From Methylobacterium sp. Leaf108 (GTDB taxonomy: Bacteria > Pseudomonadota > Alphaproteobacteria > Rhizobiales > Beijerinckiaceae): a stretch of DNA of 64,000 bases. This document shows positions 34,260-43,271 of this stretch, piece by piece (the first letter of the stretch is position 1; every line of letters starts with the position of its first letter). The position numbers were made by a program, and so were the translations under genes. Location of the stretch: the NCBI RefSeq assembly GCF_001423265.1, contig NZ_LMND01000031.1, positions 63,797-127,796 on the forward strand, written 5' to 3'. The notes below the pieces were generated by a model, which was not told the DNA's origin, did not search any database, and was given only the letters and a program-made list of their open reading frames with translations.

Positions 34260-34886
34260 ATGGGAGAAACGTCGTTGCACTACCTGAGCAAAGCAGCAAT
34301 CCGTCCGGTCCTGGCCTTTGTCGCCCTCGCGTCCGTCGCGACACTGTCGGTCCACGCTCAAGATGCGAAGCCCGCCGATGCGGCTCTGGCGAACCAGCTC
34401 GACCCGAACGACAAATCCGGTGAGCAGGACCCGAAGCTTCTCGACAAGTATCAGGCGGTCAAGGTCGAAGACGGTAAGTACATCGACAAGGACGGCGCCC
34501 CGACCTACCACATCTCCAACGACGGCAAGAAGTTCGACTGGTACGCCTACTCGGGCTACCGCCGCTACCATGCCGAATGCCACGTCTGCCACGGCCCCGA
34601 TGCCATGGGCTCGACCTATGCGCCGGCCCTGAAGGACTCGCTCAAGCGCCTGTCCTACGAGGAGTTCGTCGGTATCATCGCGGGCGGCAAGAAGAACGAG
34701 AGCGCGGGCGGCCAGAGCGTGATGCCGGCTTTCGGCGACAACAAGAACGTCATGTGCTACGCCGACGACCTCTATGTGTACCTGAAGGCCCGTGCATCCG
34801 GCGCGATGCCGCGCATCCGTCCGGGCGACAAGGAAGAGAAGCCCGAGGCTGCCCGTGCGGCCGAAAAGGAATGCCTGGGCGGCTGA
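34260..34886 (+). CDS. xoxG: Cytochrome c XoxG, electron acceptor of XoxF
   Basis: About 208-aa periplasmic cytochrome c. The signal peptide (AAIRPVLAFVALASVATLSVHA) is followed by one heme site Cys107-His-Val-Cys110-His111 and a likely axial Met in SVMPAFGDNKNV. It accepts electrons from XoxF. Starts are uncertain: ATG 34218, ATG 34260, or TTG 34275, which has the best ribosome site (GGGAG at 34262-34266). It overlaps xoxJ by one base-step (TGATGATG). Confidence 0.93.
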   Translation: MGETSLHYLSKAAIRPVLAFVALASVATLSVHAQDAKPADAALANQLDPNDKSGEQDPKLLDKYQAVKVEDGKYIDKDGAPTYHISNDGKKFDWYAYSGYRRYHAECHVCHGPDAMGSTYAPALKDSLKRLSYEEFVGIIAGGKKNESAGGQSVMPAFGDNKNVMCYADDLYVYLKARASGAMPRIRPGDKEEKPEAARAAEKECLGG

Positions 34887-35731
34887 TGATGCGCCCGGCA
34901 CTCCGGAACGCCATCGCGCTCCTGCTGGTGACGGCAGGGGCGCTTCCGGCCCGTTCACAGACTCTCCCCGACCTCGTGACGCCGGACGTGCTGCGCGTCT
35001 GCGGGGATCCGGGCAACATGCCGTTCTCGGACCGGCGCGAGAACGGTTTCGAGAACAGGATCGCCGCCATCATCGGCGACGAGCTCAAGGTCAAGGTCCG
35101 GTACTACTGGCTGACGCAGGGACCGGGGTTCGTTCGCAACACCCTCGGCACCGGTCTGTGCGACCTCATCATCGGGTCGACCTCCGGCGCCGATGGCGTG
35201 CAGAACACCAACCCCTATTACCGTTCGGCCTATGCGCTGATCACCCGCCGGGGGGAGTACGACGGCGTCACGCGCCTCGACGACCCCAAGCTCAAGGACA
35301 AGAGCATCGGCGTGATCGCCGGAACGCCGCCGGTCTCGCGGATGGGCGAGATCGGGCTGATCGGGAAGATGCGGACCTACGCGCCCTACCAGCTCGATCC
35401 CGGCCGCAAGCACCAGACGGTGTCCGCCGAGATCGTGGCCGACCTCGCGGAGAAGAAGCTCGATGCCGCCGTCCTGTGGGGGCCTGCCGCCGGCTGGCTC
35501 GCCAAGCAGAGCGGCGTCGGGATGGACGTGGTCCCGCTCCTCAACGAGCCGGACCGCCCGCCCCTGAGCTTCCGGATCGCCATGGGCGTCCGCCTCGAGG
35601 AGAACGACTGGAAGCGCAGCCTCAACGCGGTCCTGCGCAAGCGCCGGGCCGATATCGAAGCGGTGCTGCGGGAGTTCGAGGTTCCGCTCCTGGCGGAAGA
35701 AGGCAACACCCTTCTCGAACCCTCGAAATAA
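34886..35731 (+). CDS. xoxJ: Periplasmic protein XoxJ (MxaJ-like)
   Basis: 281-aa exported family 3 solute-binding-fold protein. The signal peptide (LRNAIALLLVTAGALPARS) is followed by LRVCGDPGNMPFSDRRENGFENRI and GLCDLIIGSTSGADGVQNTNPYY. XoxJ is thought to help mature or activate XoxF, perhaps through its large cleft. Start ATG 34886 overlaps the xoxG stop; ATG 34889 is the alternative. It is the last gene of the xox operon. Confidence 0.93.
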   Translation: MMRPALRNAIALLLVTAGALPARSQTLPDLVTPDVLRVCGDPGNMPFSDRRENGFENRIAAIIGDELKVKVRYYWLTQGPGFVRNTLGTGLCDLIIGSTSGADGVQNTNPYYRSAYALITRRGEYDGVTRLDDPKLKDKSIGVIAGTPPVSRMGEIGLIGKMRTYAPYQLDPGRKHQTVSAEIVADLAEKKLDAAVLWGPAAGWLAKQSGVGMDVVPLLNEPDRPPLSFRIAMGVRLEENDWKRSLNAVLRKRRADIEAVLREFEVPLLAEEGNTLLEPSK

Positions 35732-35754
35732 TCCCGGTCCGGCCGGCGACGACG

Positions 35755-35784
35755 AAAGGCCGGTTCCGCGAACCGGCCTTTTTT
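35755..35784 (+). terminator. Strong intrinsic terminator after xoxJ
   Basis: AAAGGCCGGTTC, CGC loop, GAACCGGCC, then a T-run: a 12-bp stem with A-run on one side and T-run on the other, so it could act on both strands and also end the convergent folK transcript. Confidence 0.9.
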
Positions 35785-35787
35785 CTG

Positions 35788-35896
35788 TCACGCCATTTCC
35801 GGTTGATCACTTTGTGGTGCGGACATGGGCTTCGCTCAGGCGCCGCGCGGGCTCGGTGATACGGTTCCCGCTTGATCCAAGCGGAAACCGTATCAC
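35788..35896 (-). repeat. Dispersed palindromic element, copy C
   Basis: On the minus strand: palindrome arms 35856-35874 and 35878-35896 (19 bp, one mismatch, core CCGCTTG-ATC-CAAGCGG). Then comes the same GAGCCCGCGCGGCGCCTGAG / CGAAGCCCAT tail and the CGGAAATG stem-loop as copy A. It is placed at the 3' end of folK with the stop codon inside the palindrome. Confidence 0.8.
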
Positions 35897-36369
35897 GCCA
35901 TCCGTTCGATCCCGGTGGCGTCGAGCGCCGACAGGGCCTGCGTCACGGTCACCGGGCCGATCATGAGGTCGGGCGCGATCTCGGCCAGGGGGACGAGGAC
36001 GAAGGCGCGTTCGCGCACGAACCGGTGCGGCAGCACCAGCCGCTCGTCGGCGATGTCGGCGCCGTCGTAGAAGAGGACGTCGATGTCGATGACCCGTGGC
36101 CCCCATCGGCGTTCGCGAACCCGGCCGAGGGCGGTCTCGATGGCCAGCCCCGCTTCGAGCAGGGCATGCGGGCTCAGGGTCGTGTCGACGGCCACGGCGG
36201 CATTCAGGAACCAGTCCTGCTCGGTGTCGCCCCAGGGCGGCGTGCGATAGTCGCTCGACCGCGCCGTGATGCGGATGCCGGGCGTCACCGCCAGTCGCGC
36301 CACCGCTTCGGCCAGGATCGCCGCCTTGTCGCCGATGTTGCTGCCGAGGCCAAGATAGGCGGCCGTCAT
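35893..36369 (-). CDS. folK: HPPK, 2-amino-4-hydroxy-6-hydroxymethyldihydropteridine pyrophosphokinase
   Basis: 158-aa HPPK. Signatures include YLGLGSNIGDKAAIL at the N-terminus, WFLNAAVAVDTTLSP, and the ATP/Mg loop RVRERRWGPRVIDIDVLFYDG. It activates the pterin for dihydropteroate formation. It overlaps folB by 4 nt, and its stop codon lies inside repeat copy C. folP-folB-folK form one operon. Confidence 0.95.
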   Translation of the reverse strand: MTAAYLGLGSNIGDKAAILAEAVARLAVTPGIRITARSSDYRTPPWGDTEQDWFLNAAVAVDTTLSPHALLEAGLAIETALGRVRERRWGPRVIDIDVLFYDGADIADERLVLPHRFVRERAFVLVPLAEIAPDLMIGPVTVTQALSALDATGIERMA

Positions 36370-36746
36370 GCCGACACCGCGGAGCGCCGCTGCCGCGCGA
36401 TCACGACCGAGACCCCGTCGATCACCGCCGGCACCGGCGCGCTCGGCTTGTCCACCCGCACCGTCACGCCGTCGAGGAGGGGGAACCCGTCGAGGAGGGC
36501 GGTGGCGATGGCCTCGGCCAGGGCCTCGATCAGGTCGAAGCGCCGCTCCGTGGCGATCCGGACGACGACGGCGGTGAGATCGGCGTAGCTGACCGTGGCG
36601 GCGACCGCGTCGGAGCGTCCGGCCGGGCCGAGATCGAGGGTGCAATCGAGGGAGATGTAGAAGCGCTGCCCGATGCGCGCCTCCTCGGCCAGCAGGCCGT
36701 GATAGGCGAAGACGGCGATGCGCTCGACGAGGATGTGGTCGGTCAT
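36366..36746 (-). CDS. folB: Dihydroneopterin aldolase
   Basis: 126-aa FolB with the tunnelling-fold motif VFAYHGLLAEEARIGQRFYISLDCTLDL and SYADLTAVVVRIATERRFDLIEALAEAIA. It converts dihydroneopterin to the 6-hydroxymethyl pterin used by FolK. It overlaps folP (4 nt) and folK (4 nt), so the three are tightly coupled. Confidence 0.93.
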   Translation of the reverse strand: MTDHILVERIAVFAYHGLLAEEARIGQRFYISLDCTLDLGPAGRSDAVAATVSYADLTAVVVRIATERRFDLIEALAEAIATALLDGFPLLDGVTVRVDKPSAPVPAVIDGVSVVIARQRRSAVSA

Positions 36747-37594
36747 GCCGATGCCGCCTCAAGCGGAGGACGCATCACCGCATCGACGACGCGCAGGGCA
36801 TCGACATGGGCGCGCACGTCGTGGACGCGCACGATGTCGGCGCCGAGGGTGGCCGAGAGGACATGCGCGGCGATGGATCCCGACAGCCGGTCGGCCGGCC
36901 GGGTCTCGCCCTCCTGCAGCCGCCCGAGCAGCGACTTTCGCGAGACGCCCACGAGCACGGGAAAGCCGAGAGCCCGGATCTCGGGGAGGCGCCGCAGGGC
37001 CTCGAGATGCTGTGCCCAGCTCTTGCCGAAGCCGATGCCCGGATCGAGGACGATGTCGCGGTCATGGATGCCGGCACGCCGGGCGATCGCCAGGGAGCGT
37101 TCGAAAAAGGCCAGCATGTCGGCGACGATGTCGATCCCCGGATCGATGGCCTCGCGGTTGTGCATCACCATCACCGGCGCCCCGTGGGCGGCGGCCACGG
37201 TGGCGATGTCGGGCTCGCGTTGCAGGCCCCAGACGTCGTTGACGATGGTGGCTCCCGCCTCCAGGGCGAGGCGGGCGGTGGAGGCCTTGTAGGTATCGAT
37301 GGAGATCGGCACGCCGAGATGCGGGGCGAGGGCGCGGATCACCGGCAGGACGCGCGCCTGCTCCTCCTCCGCGGTCACCGGGACATGTCCGGGGCGGGTC
37401 GACTCGCCGCCGATGTCGACGAGGGCGGCGCCCTCGGTCACCAGGGTCCCGGCCTGGTCCCGGGCCGCGTCGAGGGCCTGGAAGCGACCGCCGTCGGAGA
37501 AGGAATCGGGCGTGACGTTGAGGATGCCCATGACCAGGGTGCGGCGCCCGAGGTCCGGAAGCAGCGCGGCGAGGGGCGTTGGAGCTGTCGGCAC
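36743..37594 (-). CDS. folP: Dihydropteroate synthase
   Basis: 283-aa TIM-barrel DHPS. The signatures are VMGILNVTPDSFSDGGRF, DIGGESTRPGHVPV, PISIDTYKA, and the phosphate-binding FPVLVGVSRKSLLG. It joins the pterin to p-aminobenzoate in folate synthesis. Folate is the other C1 carrier of this methylotroph, in addition to H4MPT made by genes further right. Confidence 0.95.
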   Translation of the reverse strand: MPTAPTPLAALLPDLGRRTLVMGILNVTPDSFSDGGRFQALDAARDQAGTLVTEGAALVDIGGESTRPGHVPVTAEEEQARVLPVIRALAPHLGVPISIDTYKASTARLALEAGATIVNDVWGLQREPDIATVAAAHGAPVMVMHNREAIDPGIDIVADMLAFFERSLAIARRAGIHDRDIVLDPGIGFGKSWAQHLEALRRLPEIRALGFPVLVGVSRKSLLGRLQEGETRPADRLSGSIAAHVLSATLGADIVRVHDVRAHVDALRVVDAVMRPPLEAASA

Positions 37595-37737
37595 GGCGTC
37601 TCGTCACTCGGGAAGGGGGCATGCCCGGCAGACCCGGACCGCCCCCGTGTCATCCCCGCGAAACGGCGCTCATGCAAGGCGAAAACGCGAGGGCGCTGGG
37701 CCCGGTCCGCGCTCGCGGACGGACCGACGCCCGGCCC

Positions 37738-38109
37738 TCAGGTGCTGCCGCGATAGCAGCGGATCTCGGCCTCGGCCTGGGCACGCCGAAGGTCGGCGAC
37801 CTGGTCGTCGAACACCTTGGTGGTCTTGAACTGGGCCGTGCGCGCGCCGATACCCTGGCGCATCGAGAGCACGGTGCTCGCCTGCACGTATTTGTCGTAC
37901 GGCAGGATCGAGGCGAGGGCGTCCAGCGAGCACGAGCAGCGCGACAGCGCCTCGCGCGACTGGCCGTTGGCCGCCATGCAGCCGAAGATGTAATCGGCCC
38001 GCGCCTCGGTGGGGTAGTCGTTCTCGCCGTCCACGGCCAGCGCCGGTCCGGCGAGCATGGCGAAACCGACGAGGGCGCCCGCGGCGCGTTCAACCAGCGT
38101 TCTGATCAT
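37738..38109 (-). CDS. Small exported protein, unknown, linked to pqqE
   Basis: 123-aa protein with a signal peptide (GALVGFAMLAGPALA/VDGEN). Mature part has four Cys (FGCM, RCSCS, RCYR) in a mostly helical sequence; CSCSLDALASILPYDKYVQASTV is its most conserved-looking stretch. I do not recognise the family. It overlaps the preceding exported-protein gene by 20 nt, so it belongs to the pqq operon. It may be a periplasmic accessory of the PQQ enzymes; no activity is implied. Confidence 0.72.
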   Translation of the reverse strand: MIRTLVERAAGALVGFAMLAGPALAVDGENDYPTEARADYIFGCMAANGQSREALSRCSCSLDALASILPYDKYVQASTVLSMRQGIGARTAQFKTTKVFDDQVADLRRAQAEAEIRCYRGST

Positions 38110-38815
38110 AGCTCAGCTTCTCCTCGAGGAGTTCTCCGCCCTCCGGGTTCTTGGACTGCGCCTCGATGGAGAGCAGCTCGCCGGGAACGGCCTCGGATGT
38201 GACGAAGACGTAGGTCAGGTTGTCGAATCCGCGCATGCGATCCTTCATCCTGTCCTCGACGAAGGGCCGGGTCTCGATGCGCCAGGCATCCACCGTCCGA
38301 CCCTTGAAGGTCGCCTTGACCGGCGTCACCGTGGCGTTCTCGCGCAGGGACTTGCGGATGGCGTTCTTGATGTAGCGCGGGTTGGCCATCAGGACGCGGG
38401 CGAGATCCTTGAGGTGATGCTCCAGGAACAGCGTCATCACCGGATTGCCGGGCATGTCGGTGAAAGGGCCGGCAGGGAAGCGGTTGGCGCCCGAGAACAT
38501 CTCGACCCGGATGGTGCGGGTGTCGGGGTTGGCGCCCGGGTCGACCATCAGCTTGATGCGATCGTCGAGGGGAGGGCCGAACGGGGCCTTCTCGATGCCG
38601 CTGCGGCGCAGGTAGCCGTAGGTGAGCGTGGTGCCGGGGGCGACGTTCTTCATCTGCGGCTGTTCGAACAGCACGTCGGAGGCGTTGGGCACATCCGCTT
38701 TGGCGGCGTCCGGCTTGGCCGCCTCCACGGGCGGGGCCTCGGTGGGCGGGGCGGTCTGCGCCAGAGCGGACGATGTCAGGACCGCGATCAGCGCGGCCAG
38801 TCCGAAAATCTTCAC
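38090..38815 (-). CDS. Exported protein, unknown, overlapping pqqE
   Basis: 241-aa protein with a signal peptide ([20 protein letters not shown]), then a Pro/Ala/Asp linker, then a soluble domain ([14 protein letters not shown]...[39 protein letters not shown]). The domain could be a LolA-like or DUF-type beta fold, but this is a guess. It overlaps the pqqE stop by 4 nt, tying it to PQQ synthesis. Confidence 0.75.
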   Translation of the reverse strand: MKIFGLAALIAVLTSSALAQTAPPTEAPPVEAAKPDAAKADVPNASDVLFEQPQMKNVAPGTTLTYGYLRRSGIEKAPFGPPLDDRIKLMVDPGANPDTRTIRVEMFSGANRFPAGPFTDMPGNPVMTLFLEHHLKDLARVLMANPRYIKNAIRKSLRENATVTPVKATFKGRTVDAWRIETRPFVEDRMKDRMRGFDNLTYVFVTSEAVPGELLSIEAQSKNPEGGELLEEKLSYDQNAG

Positions 38816-39969
38816 TGGGGGGCTTCCTCCGTCAGCGGCGAACGGACCGCGCGGTCCGCGTTACTGCCGATGGTGCGATACACGTAGTCGGGCGGGGTCT
38901 CGGCCGCTTCCTCGGTGGCGAGTTCGCGGACCTTGGCGTGGAGGGGCGAGAGCGAGCAGGCCGGGTCGGTGGCGGCGGCGTCGCCGGCCAGCGCCAGGGC
39001 CTGGCAGCGGCAACCGCCCCAGTCCTTCTCGCGCCGGTCGCAGGAGCGGCAGGGCTCCTGCATCCAGTCGGTGCCGCGGTAGGCGGTGAAGGCCGGGGAG
39101 TTCGCCCAGATGTCGCCGAGCGAATGATCGGTGACGTACCAGAACTCCAGTTGCTTGATGGTCTCGGCGGCGTGGCAGGGCAGCACCTTGCCGGCCGGGG
39201 TGACGTTCATCAGCTTGCGGCCCCAGCCGCCGGCGCAGGCCTTGGGGTATTTCGCATAATAGTCCGGCACCACGAGGTCGATGACGAGCTGGCCCTTGAG
39301 CCGCTCACGCGCCGCCTCGACGATCCGGATCGACCGGTCGACCTGGGCCTTGTCCGGCATCAGAGCGGGCCGGTTGACGTAGGCCCAGCCGTAATACTGG
39401 GTGTGGGCCACCTCCAGGCGCTTGGCGCCGAGCTTCACCGCGAGGTCGATGAAGCCCTCGACCTCGTGGATATTGCCGCGGTGAATCACGCTGTTGAGCG
39501 TCAGCGGCAGGCCGAGCTGCGTCACCCGCTCGGCGAAGGCGAGTTTCTGGGGCTGCGCGTTCTTGAGGCCGCCGATCTTCTCGGCATTGGCGGCATCGAC
39601 GCCCTGCACCGACAGCTGAACGTGGTCGAGGCCGACGTCGTAGAGCGCGTCGAGCTTGGCGAGCGCGCCGCCGACGCCCGAGGTGATCAGGTTGGAGTAG
39701 AGGCCGAGCTTGGCGCAGGTCTCGGTGATCTCGACGATGTCGTTGCGCGCGGTGGGTTCGCCGCCCGAGAGGTGGACGTGCAGCACGCCGAGCCCCGCCG
39801 CCTCGGTGAGCACCCGCTGCCAGGTGGCCGTGTCGAGCTCGCCCGAGCGCCGGTCGAGTTCGAGTGGGTTCGAGCAATACGGACAGCGCAGGGGGCAGCG
39901 ATGCGTCAGCTCCGCCAGCAGCCCGACCGGGGCCGGCAACACGGGACCGGTCGGCGTGACGGCGTTCAT
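38812..39969 (-). CDS. pqqE: PQQ biosynthesis radical SAM enzyme PqqE
   Basis: 385-aa radical SAM protein. The SAM cluster motif is CPLRCPYC (about 26-33), and [13 protein letters not shown] and [14 protein letters not shown] follow. C-terminal SPASM cysteines are visible ([32 protein letters not shown]). It makes the Glu-Tyr carbon-carbon link in PqqA. Start 39969 overlaps the pqqCD stop. Confidence 0.96.
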   Translation of the reverse strand: MNAVTPTGPVLPAPVGLLAELTHRCPLRCPYCSNPLELDRRSGELDTATWQRVLTEAAGLGVLHVHLSGGEPTARNDIVEITETCAKLGLYSNLITSGVGGALAKLDALYDVGLDHVQLSVQGVDAANAEKIGGLKNAQPQKLAFAERVTQLGLPLTLNSVIHRGNIHEVEGFIDLAVKLGAKRLEVAHTQYYGWAYVNRPALMPDKAQVDRSIRIVEAARERLKGQLVIDLVVPDYYAKYPKACAGGWGRKLMNVTPAGKVLPCHAAETIKQLEFWYVTDHSLGDIWANSPAFTAYRGTDWMQEPCRSCDRREKDWGGCRCQALALAGDAAATDPACSLSPLHAKVRELATEEAAETPPDYVYRTIGSNADRAVRSPLTEEAPQ

Positions 39970-41042
39970 CGCTCGAGCACCCGTTTCGTGGCCAGGTCGT
40001 TGAGCATCGCCAGGACGTCGACCTCGATCACCGCGCGATCGGCCGCGTATGTCTCGGCGAGCACGCCCGCGATGTCGCGCACCGTGCGCCTGCCGTCCAC
40101 GAGGGAGAGCACGGCGACGGCGTTGCCGTCGAGGTCGAAGGTGCGCTCGGGCGCCAGCAGCACGTGCTGGCCGCGAACCTCGTCGTGGCGCAGGCGCACG
40201 CCGCGGGGCAGGCGCGGCACGTCGGTGGCGCCGATCGTCCCGGTGCCGGCGGCCTGCGTCACCTCGGGCACGAGCCCGGTGCCGGGGGTCCAGGCGTCGG
40301 GCGGGATCATGCCCGGCGCGACATAGGCGAAATACAGGGCGTCGAGCTGCGTCCACAGCACGTTGCACTTGAAGGTGAGTGCCGCCATGGCCTTGCGCTG
40401 CAGCTCCGGCGTGGTGGCGTGCTGCTTGACGTAGTCGATGGCGAATTCCGCATCGCGCGGCGCCTGGGTGAGGCGCTTGTCGAAATAGGCCAGGGTGTCC
40501 TTGGTGATGAAGTCGTAGTTCTTGAGCATCCCCGCGACGCGCTCGGAGATGATGGTCGGCGAGAACATCTCGGTGAGCGACGAGGCGATGGCCTCGAGGA
40601 GCGAACGCTCCTTCACGAAGTGGACGTAGGCGTCCACCGAGAAGCGGGTCGCCGACAGGATGCCCTGCGTCGACTCAACGTAGGCGCGTTCGAAGCCCAC
40701 CCCTTCCGCCAGCTTGAGCCAGCGCTCGATGCCGCCGTCGCCGGGCGCGTCGCCGTCGTGGTCGACGATGCGCTGGCGCCAGACCCGGCGCAGGGAGGCA
40801 TCCTCCATGCGGGCGAGAACGGCGGCGTCCTTCACCGGGATCATCGCCTGGTAGTAGTAGCGGTTGAGCGCCCAGGCCCGGACCTGATCCTTGTTCAGCT
40901 TGCCGTCGTGCAGCAGGCGGTGGAACGGATGCAGGTTGTGGTAGCGGCGGGCGCCGATGTCGCGCAGGGCCGCCTCGATCTCGTCGGGGCCGAGCAGGCG
41001 CTGGGCATCTTCGGTCTTGGGAGTCGGGAAGGGCGCGGTCAT
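39966..41042 (-). CDS. pqqCD: Fused PqqC/PqqD protein
   Basis: 358-aa fusion, as in M. extorquens. Residues about 1-250 are PqqC ([35 protein letters not shown]), the last ring-closing oxidation step. Residues about 265-358 are PqqD ([22 protein letters not shown]...[12 protein letters not shown]), which holds PqqA for PqqE. In most bacteria these are two separate genes. A TATAAT on the minus strand (41111-41116) in the 177-bp gap upstream could be an internal -10 box; no -35 is clear. Confidence 0.95.
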   Translation of the reverse strand: MTAPFPTPKTEDAQRLLGPDEIEAALRDIGARRYHNLHPFHRLLHDGKLNKDQVRAWALNRYYYQAMIPVKDAAVLARMEDASLRRVWRQRIVDHDGDAPGDGGIERWLKLAEGVGFERAYVESTQGILSATRFSVDAYVHFVKERSLLEAIASSLTEMFSPTIISERVAGMLKNYDFITKDTLAYFDKRLTQAPRDAEFAIDYVKQHATTPELQRKAMAALTFKCNVLWTQLDALYFAYVAPGMIPPDAWTPGTGLVPEVTQAAGTGTIGATDVPRLPRGVRLRHDEVRGQHVLLAPERTFDLDGNAVAVLSLVDGRRTVRDIAGVLAETYAADRAVIEVDVLAMLNDLATKRVLER

Positions 41043-41219
41043 GGCGTTCGTCCGTTCGAGGCGTTTCCGAATGGTTCGTGGGCGACACCGTCGAGGGTGC
41101 CGATCGCGCTATTATATTGCGCATCCTATAAGAACCGGAGAACTAAATTTCCAGGTCCGTCACCGGGCACGCGTCACTCCGCCCTTGGGCGGAAGGAACG
41201 CGGGCACCTCGCACATGAC

Positions 41220-42119
41220 CTAGAGCGTCAGGCTCAATCCGTCATGGGCCACGGTCCAATTCCGGCTCTCGACGCGGTCGCGCTCGACCGAATCCTCGAC
41301 CAGCACCGGGTTGGTGTTGTTGATATGGACGAAGATGCGCCGGCCGATGTCCGTGTCGGCCAGGGCCTCGATCGAGCCGCCCGGACCGGTCATCGGCACA
41401 TGGCCCATGCGCCAGCCGGTCTTGGTGCCGACCCCGGCCCGGATCATGTCGTCGTCGTGGAGGACGGTGCCGTCGAAGAGGAGCGCGTCGACCCCCGCGA
41501 TCCGCGCCTTGAGGTCGTCGGTGACGCGAGCGCAGCCCGGGATGTAGGCGAGGCGCTTGGGGCCGGACTCGATCATCGCGCCCACCGTGGTCTCTGTCTC
41601 GGCGCCGATCTCCATGCTCTCGTCCTCGAGCCACAGGGGCACCTTGCCGGGCACCGCGAAGAGGGTGACGGTGAGGCCGGGGACCGGCTCGAAGGCGTAG
41701 TCGAGACGGATCGGCTCGCGGCGCACCACGTCCGCCGCCATCACGTCGAAGACCCGGTTGCCGTTCACCGAATCGAGGATGCCGGCGGTGCCGTAGAGGG
41801 TGAAGGGCTGGCCCTCGCGCAGGGTGAGAAGGCCGGCGACATGGTCGACGTCGCCGTTGGTCAGGAGCACGGCATGGATCGGCGAGTGGCGCAGGCCCTC
41901 ACGCGGATGCAGCACGGAGGTATCGGAGATCTGTTGCCGGATGTCCGGCGAAGCGTTCACCAGGAGCCAGCGTTCTCCATCGGGAGAGACGGCGATGCTC
42001 GACTGGGTGCGGGGCTTGACCCGCCCCGACTCCGTGCGGGCGAGGGAACAGATGGGGCAGCGGCAGTTCCACTGGGGAAGGCCGCCGCCCGCGGCGGAAC
42101 CGAGGATCACGACATGCAT
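41220..42119 (-). CDS. pqqB: PQQ biosynthesis protein PqqB
   Basis: 299-aa metallo-beta-lactamase-fold protein. The zinc-binding N-terminal CRCPIC and the metal motif TNGDVDHVAGLL are present, plus SSIAVSPDGERWLLVNASPDI. PqqB is an iron-dependent hydroxylase acting on the Glu-Tyr intermediate. It lies 57 bp after pqqA on the same strand. Confidence 0.96.
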   Translation of the reverse strand: MHVVILGSAAGGGLPQWNCRCPICSLARTESGRVKPRTQSSIAVSPDGERWLLVNASPDIRQQISDTSVLHPREGLRHSPIHAVLLTNGDVDHVAGLLTLREGQPFTLYGTAGILDSVNGNRVFDVMAADVVRREPIRLDYAFEPVPGLTVTLFAVPGKVPLWLEDESMEIGAETETTVGAMIESGPKRLAYIPGCARVTDDLKARIAGVDALLFDGTVLHDDDMIRAGVGTKTGWRMGHVPMTGPGGSIEALADTDIGRRIFVHINNTNPVLVEDSVERDRVESRNWTVAHDGLSLTL

Positions 42120-42176
42120 GGCGAACCGATGCTATCCTTCAATCCTCTGGTTCCACACGACCTTGGTTACAAGGTC

Positions 42177-42266
42177 TCAGTTGAAGGTGTCGATCTCGGC
42201 CGACTCGTAGCTCGTGACTTCCATGCCGACGCAGATCTCGGAAACGATGGGGGCAGCCCAGGTCAT
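42177..42266 (-). CDS. pqqA: PqqA precursor peptide
   Basis: 29-aa peptide starting MTWAAPIVSEICVGMEV; Glu16 and Tyr20 (E-x3-Y) are the residues joined to form PQQ. A GGAG ribosome site lies 8 nt upstream on the minus strand. The gene is too short for usual ORF cut-offs. It heads pqqABC/DE. The C-terminus is SAEIDTFN. Confidence 0.95.
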   Translation of the reverse strand: MTWAAPIVSEICVGMEVTSYESAEIDTFN

Positions 42267-42566
42267 GGTGTTTCTCCAATACAGTTTCTTAAGGGTCGCC
42301 AGTGTCCGGATCGACGACTAAGAAGATCGTAAGATACTGACGGCGCAGTCATTTCTGTCGCGGGAGCTGTATCGTCGTTTTACGCCGAATCTTCAAGCGC
42401 AAAATTGCCGAATCGTCCCGCTGCGCCATTAGAAAGTTCTCATATCCTGCAGCCTCGCGACAGGGCGGCGCGACGCCGCGCCCCCGGCGATGGTCAGGCG
42501 GCGGGATCGCCGTGCGCCCGCGGCAGCCGCGGTCGCGGATACCACCGTCGCCCGATCGCGGCGGGC
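42267..42566 (-). promoter_or_regulatory. 300-bp upstream region of pqqA
   Basis: Non-coding and AT-richer than its surroundings, between mxbM and pqqA. It should hold the pqqA promoter. I see no match good enough to name -35/-10 boxes. GC-rich inverted repeats near 42470-42560 may end the mxbDM transcript. Confidence 0.4.
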
Positions 42567-43271
42567 CTAATGGCGAAAATCCTGCCCCTTCAGGTCGAGC
42601 ATGAACCCGCGTCCGCGCACCGTGACGATCACCGGGCCGCCGAGCCGCACGAAGTCCGAGAGCTTGGTGCGCAGGTAGCCGACGTAGACGTCGACCACGT
42701 TGAGCGAGAGCCCGCCCTGGCCGGCCCAGAGCTTGTCGAAGATGTCGCCGCGCGAGACCGGCTGGTTGGCGCTGTCCATCAGGAGGGCCAGCACCTCGGC
42801 CTCGCGGGGTGTGAGCCGGGCGGTGGCGTCGGAGAAGGCGACCTGGCGGATGGTCAGGTCGAGGATCAGCCGGCCGGCGGTGATGACGGTGCGCGGCTGC
42901 TCCGACGCCTTGCGCCGTAGCAAGTGGGTCTGCAGGCGGGCCAGGAGCTCGTCGAACACGAACGGCTTGACGATGTAGTCGTCGGCGCCGAGCGCCAAGC
43001 CCTCGGCGCGGTCGCGGACCTCGTCGCGGGCCGACAGGAACAGGATCGGGCCGGGATAGCCGCCCTCGCGCAGGGAGCGGCAGACGTCGTGGCCCGAGCC
43101 GTCCGGCAGGTTGATATCGAGGACGATGGCCTCCGGGGCGTCGTCGCGGGCGGCGGCCAGGGCGTCGTCGACCCGGCCGGCGACGCCCACCGAGAACCCC
43201 TCCGCCTCCAGGCCGCGGGCGAGCATGCCGCGGATGTCGCCGTCATCCTCCACGATGAGTATGCGCGTCAT
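42567..43271 (-). CDS. mxbM: OmpR-family response regulator, MxbM-like
   Basis: 234-aa response regulator. The receiver holds the acidic pair in LIVEDDGDIRG, the phosphoacceptor Asp in AIVLDINLPDGSG, and Lys in YIVKPF. The C-terminal winged helix shows LTPREAEVLALLMDSANQPVSRGDIF and VDVYVGYLRTKL. In M. extorquens the pair next to pqqA is MxbDM, which governs methanol dehydrogenase gene expression, and I name it by position. It overlaps the kinase gene by 4 nt. Confidence 0.82.
   Translation of the reverse strand: MTRILIVEDDGDIRGMLARGLEAEGFSVGVAGRVDDALAAARDDAPEAIVLDINLPDGSGHDVCRSLREGGYPGPILFLSARDEVRDRAEGLALGADDYIVKPFVFDELLARLQTHLLRRKASEQPRTVITAGRLILDLTIRQVAFSDATARLTPREAEVLALLMDSANQPVSRGDIFDKLWAGQGGLSLNVVDVYVGYLRTKLSDFVRLGGPVIVTVRGRGFMLDLKGQDFRH

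Noticed and set aside
41111-41116. TATAAT on the minus strand before pqqCD as a full promoter
   Set aside because: A perfect -10 is notable in this GC content, but no -35 at 16-18 bp is recognisable, so it is mentioned only within the pqqCD entry.
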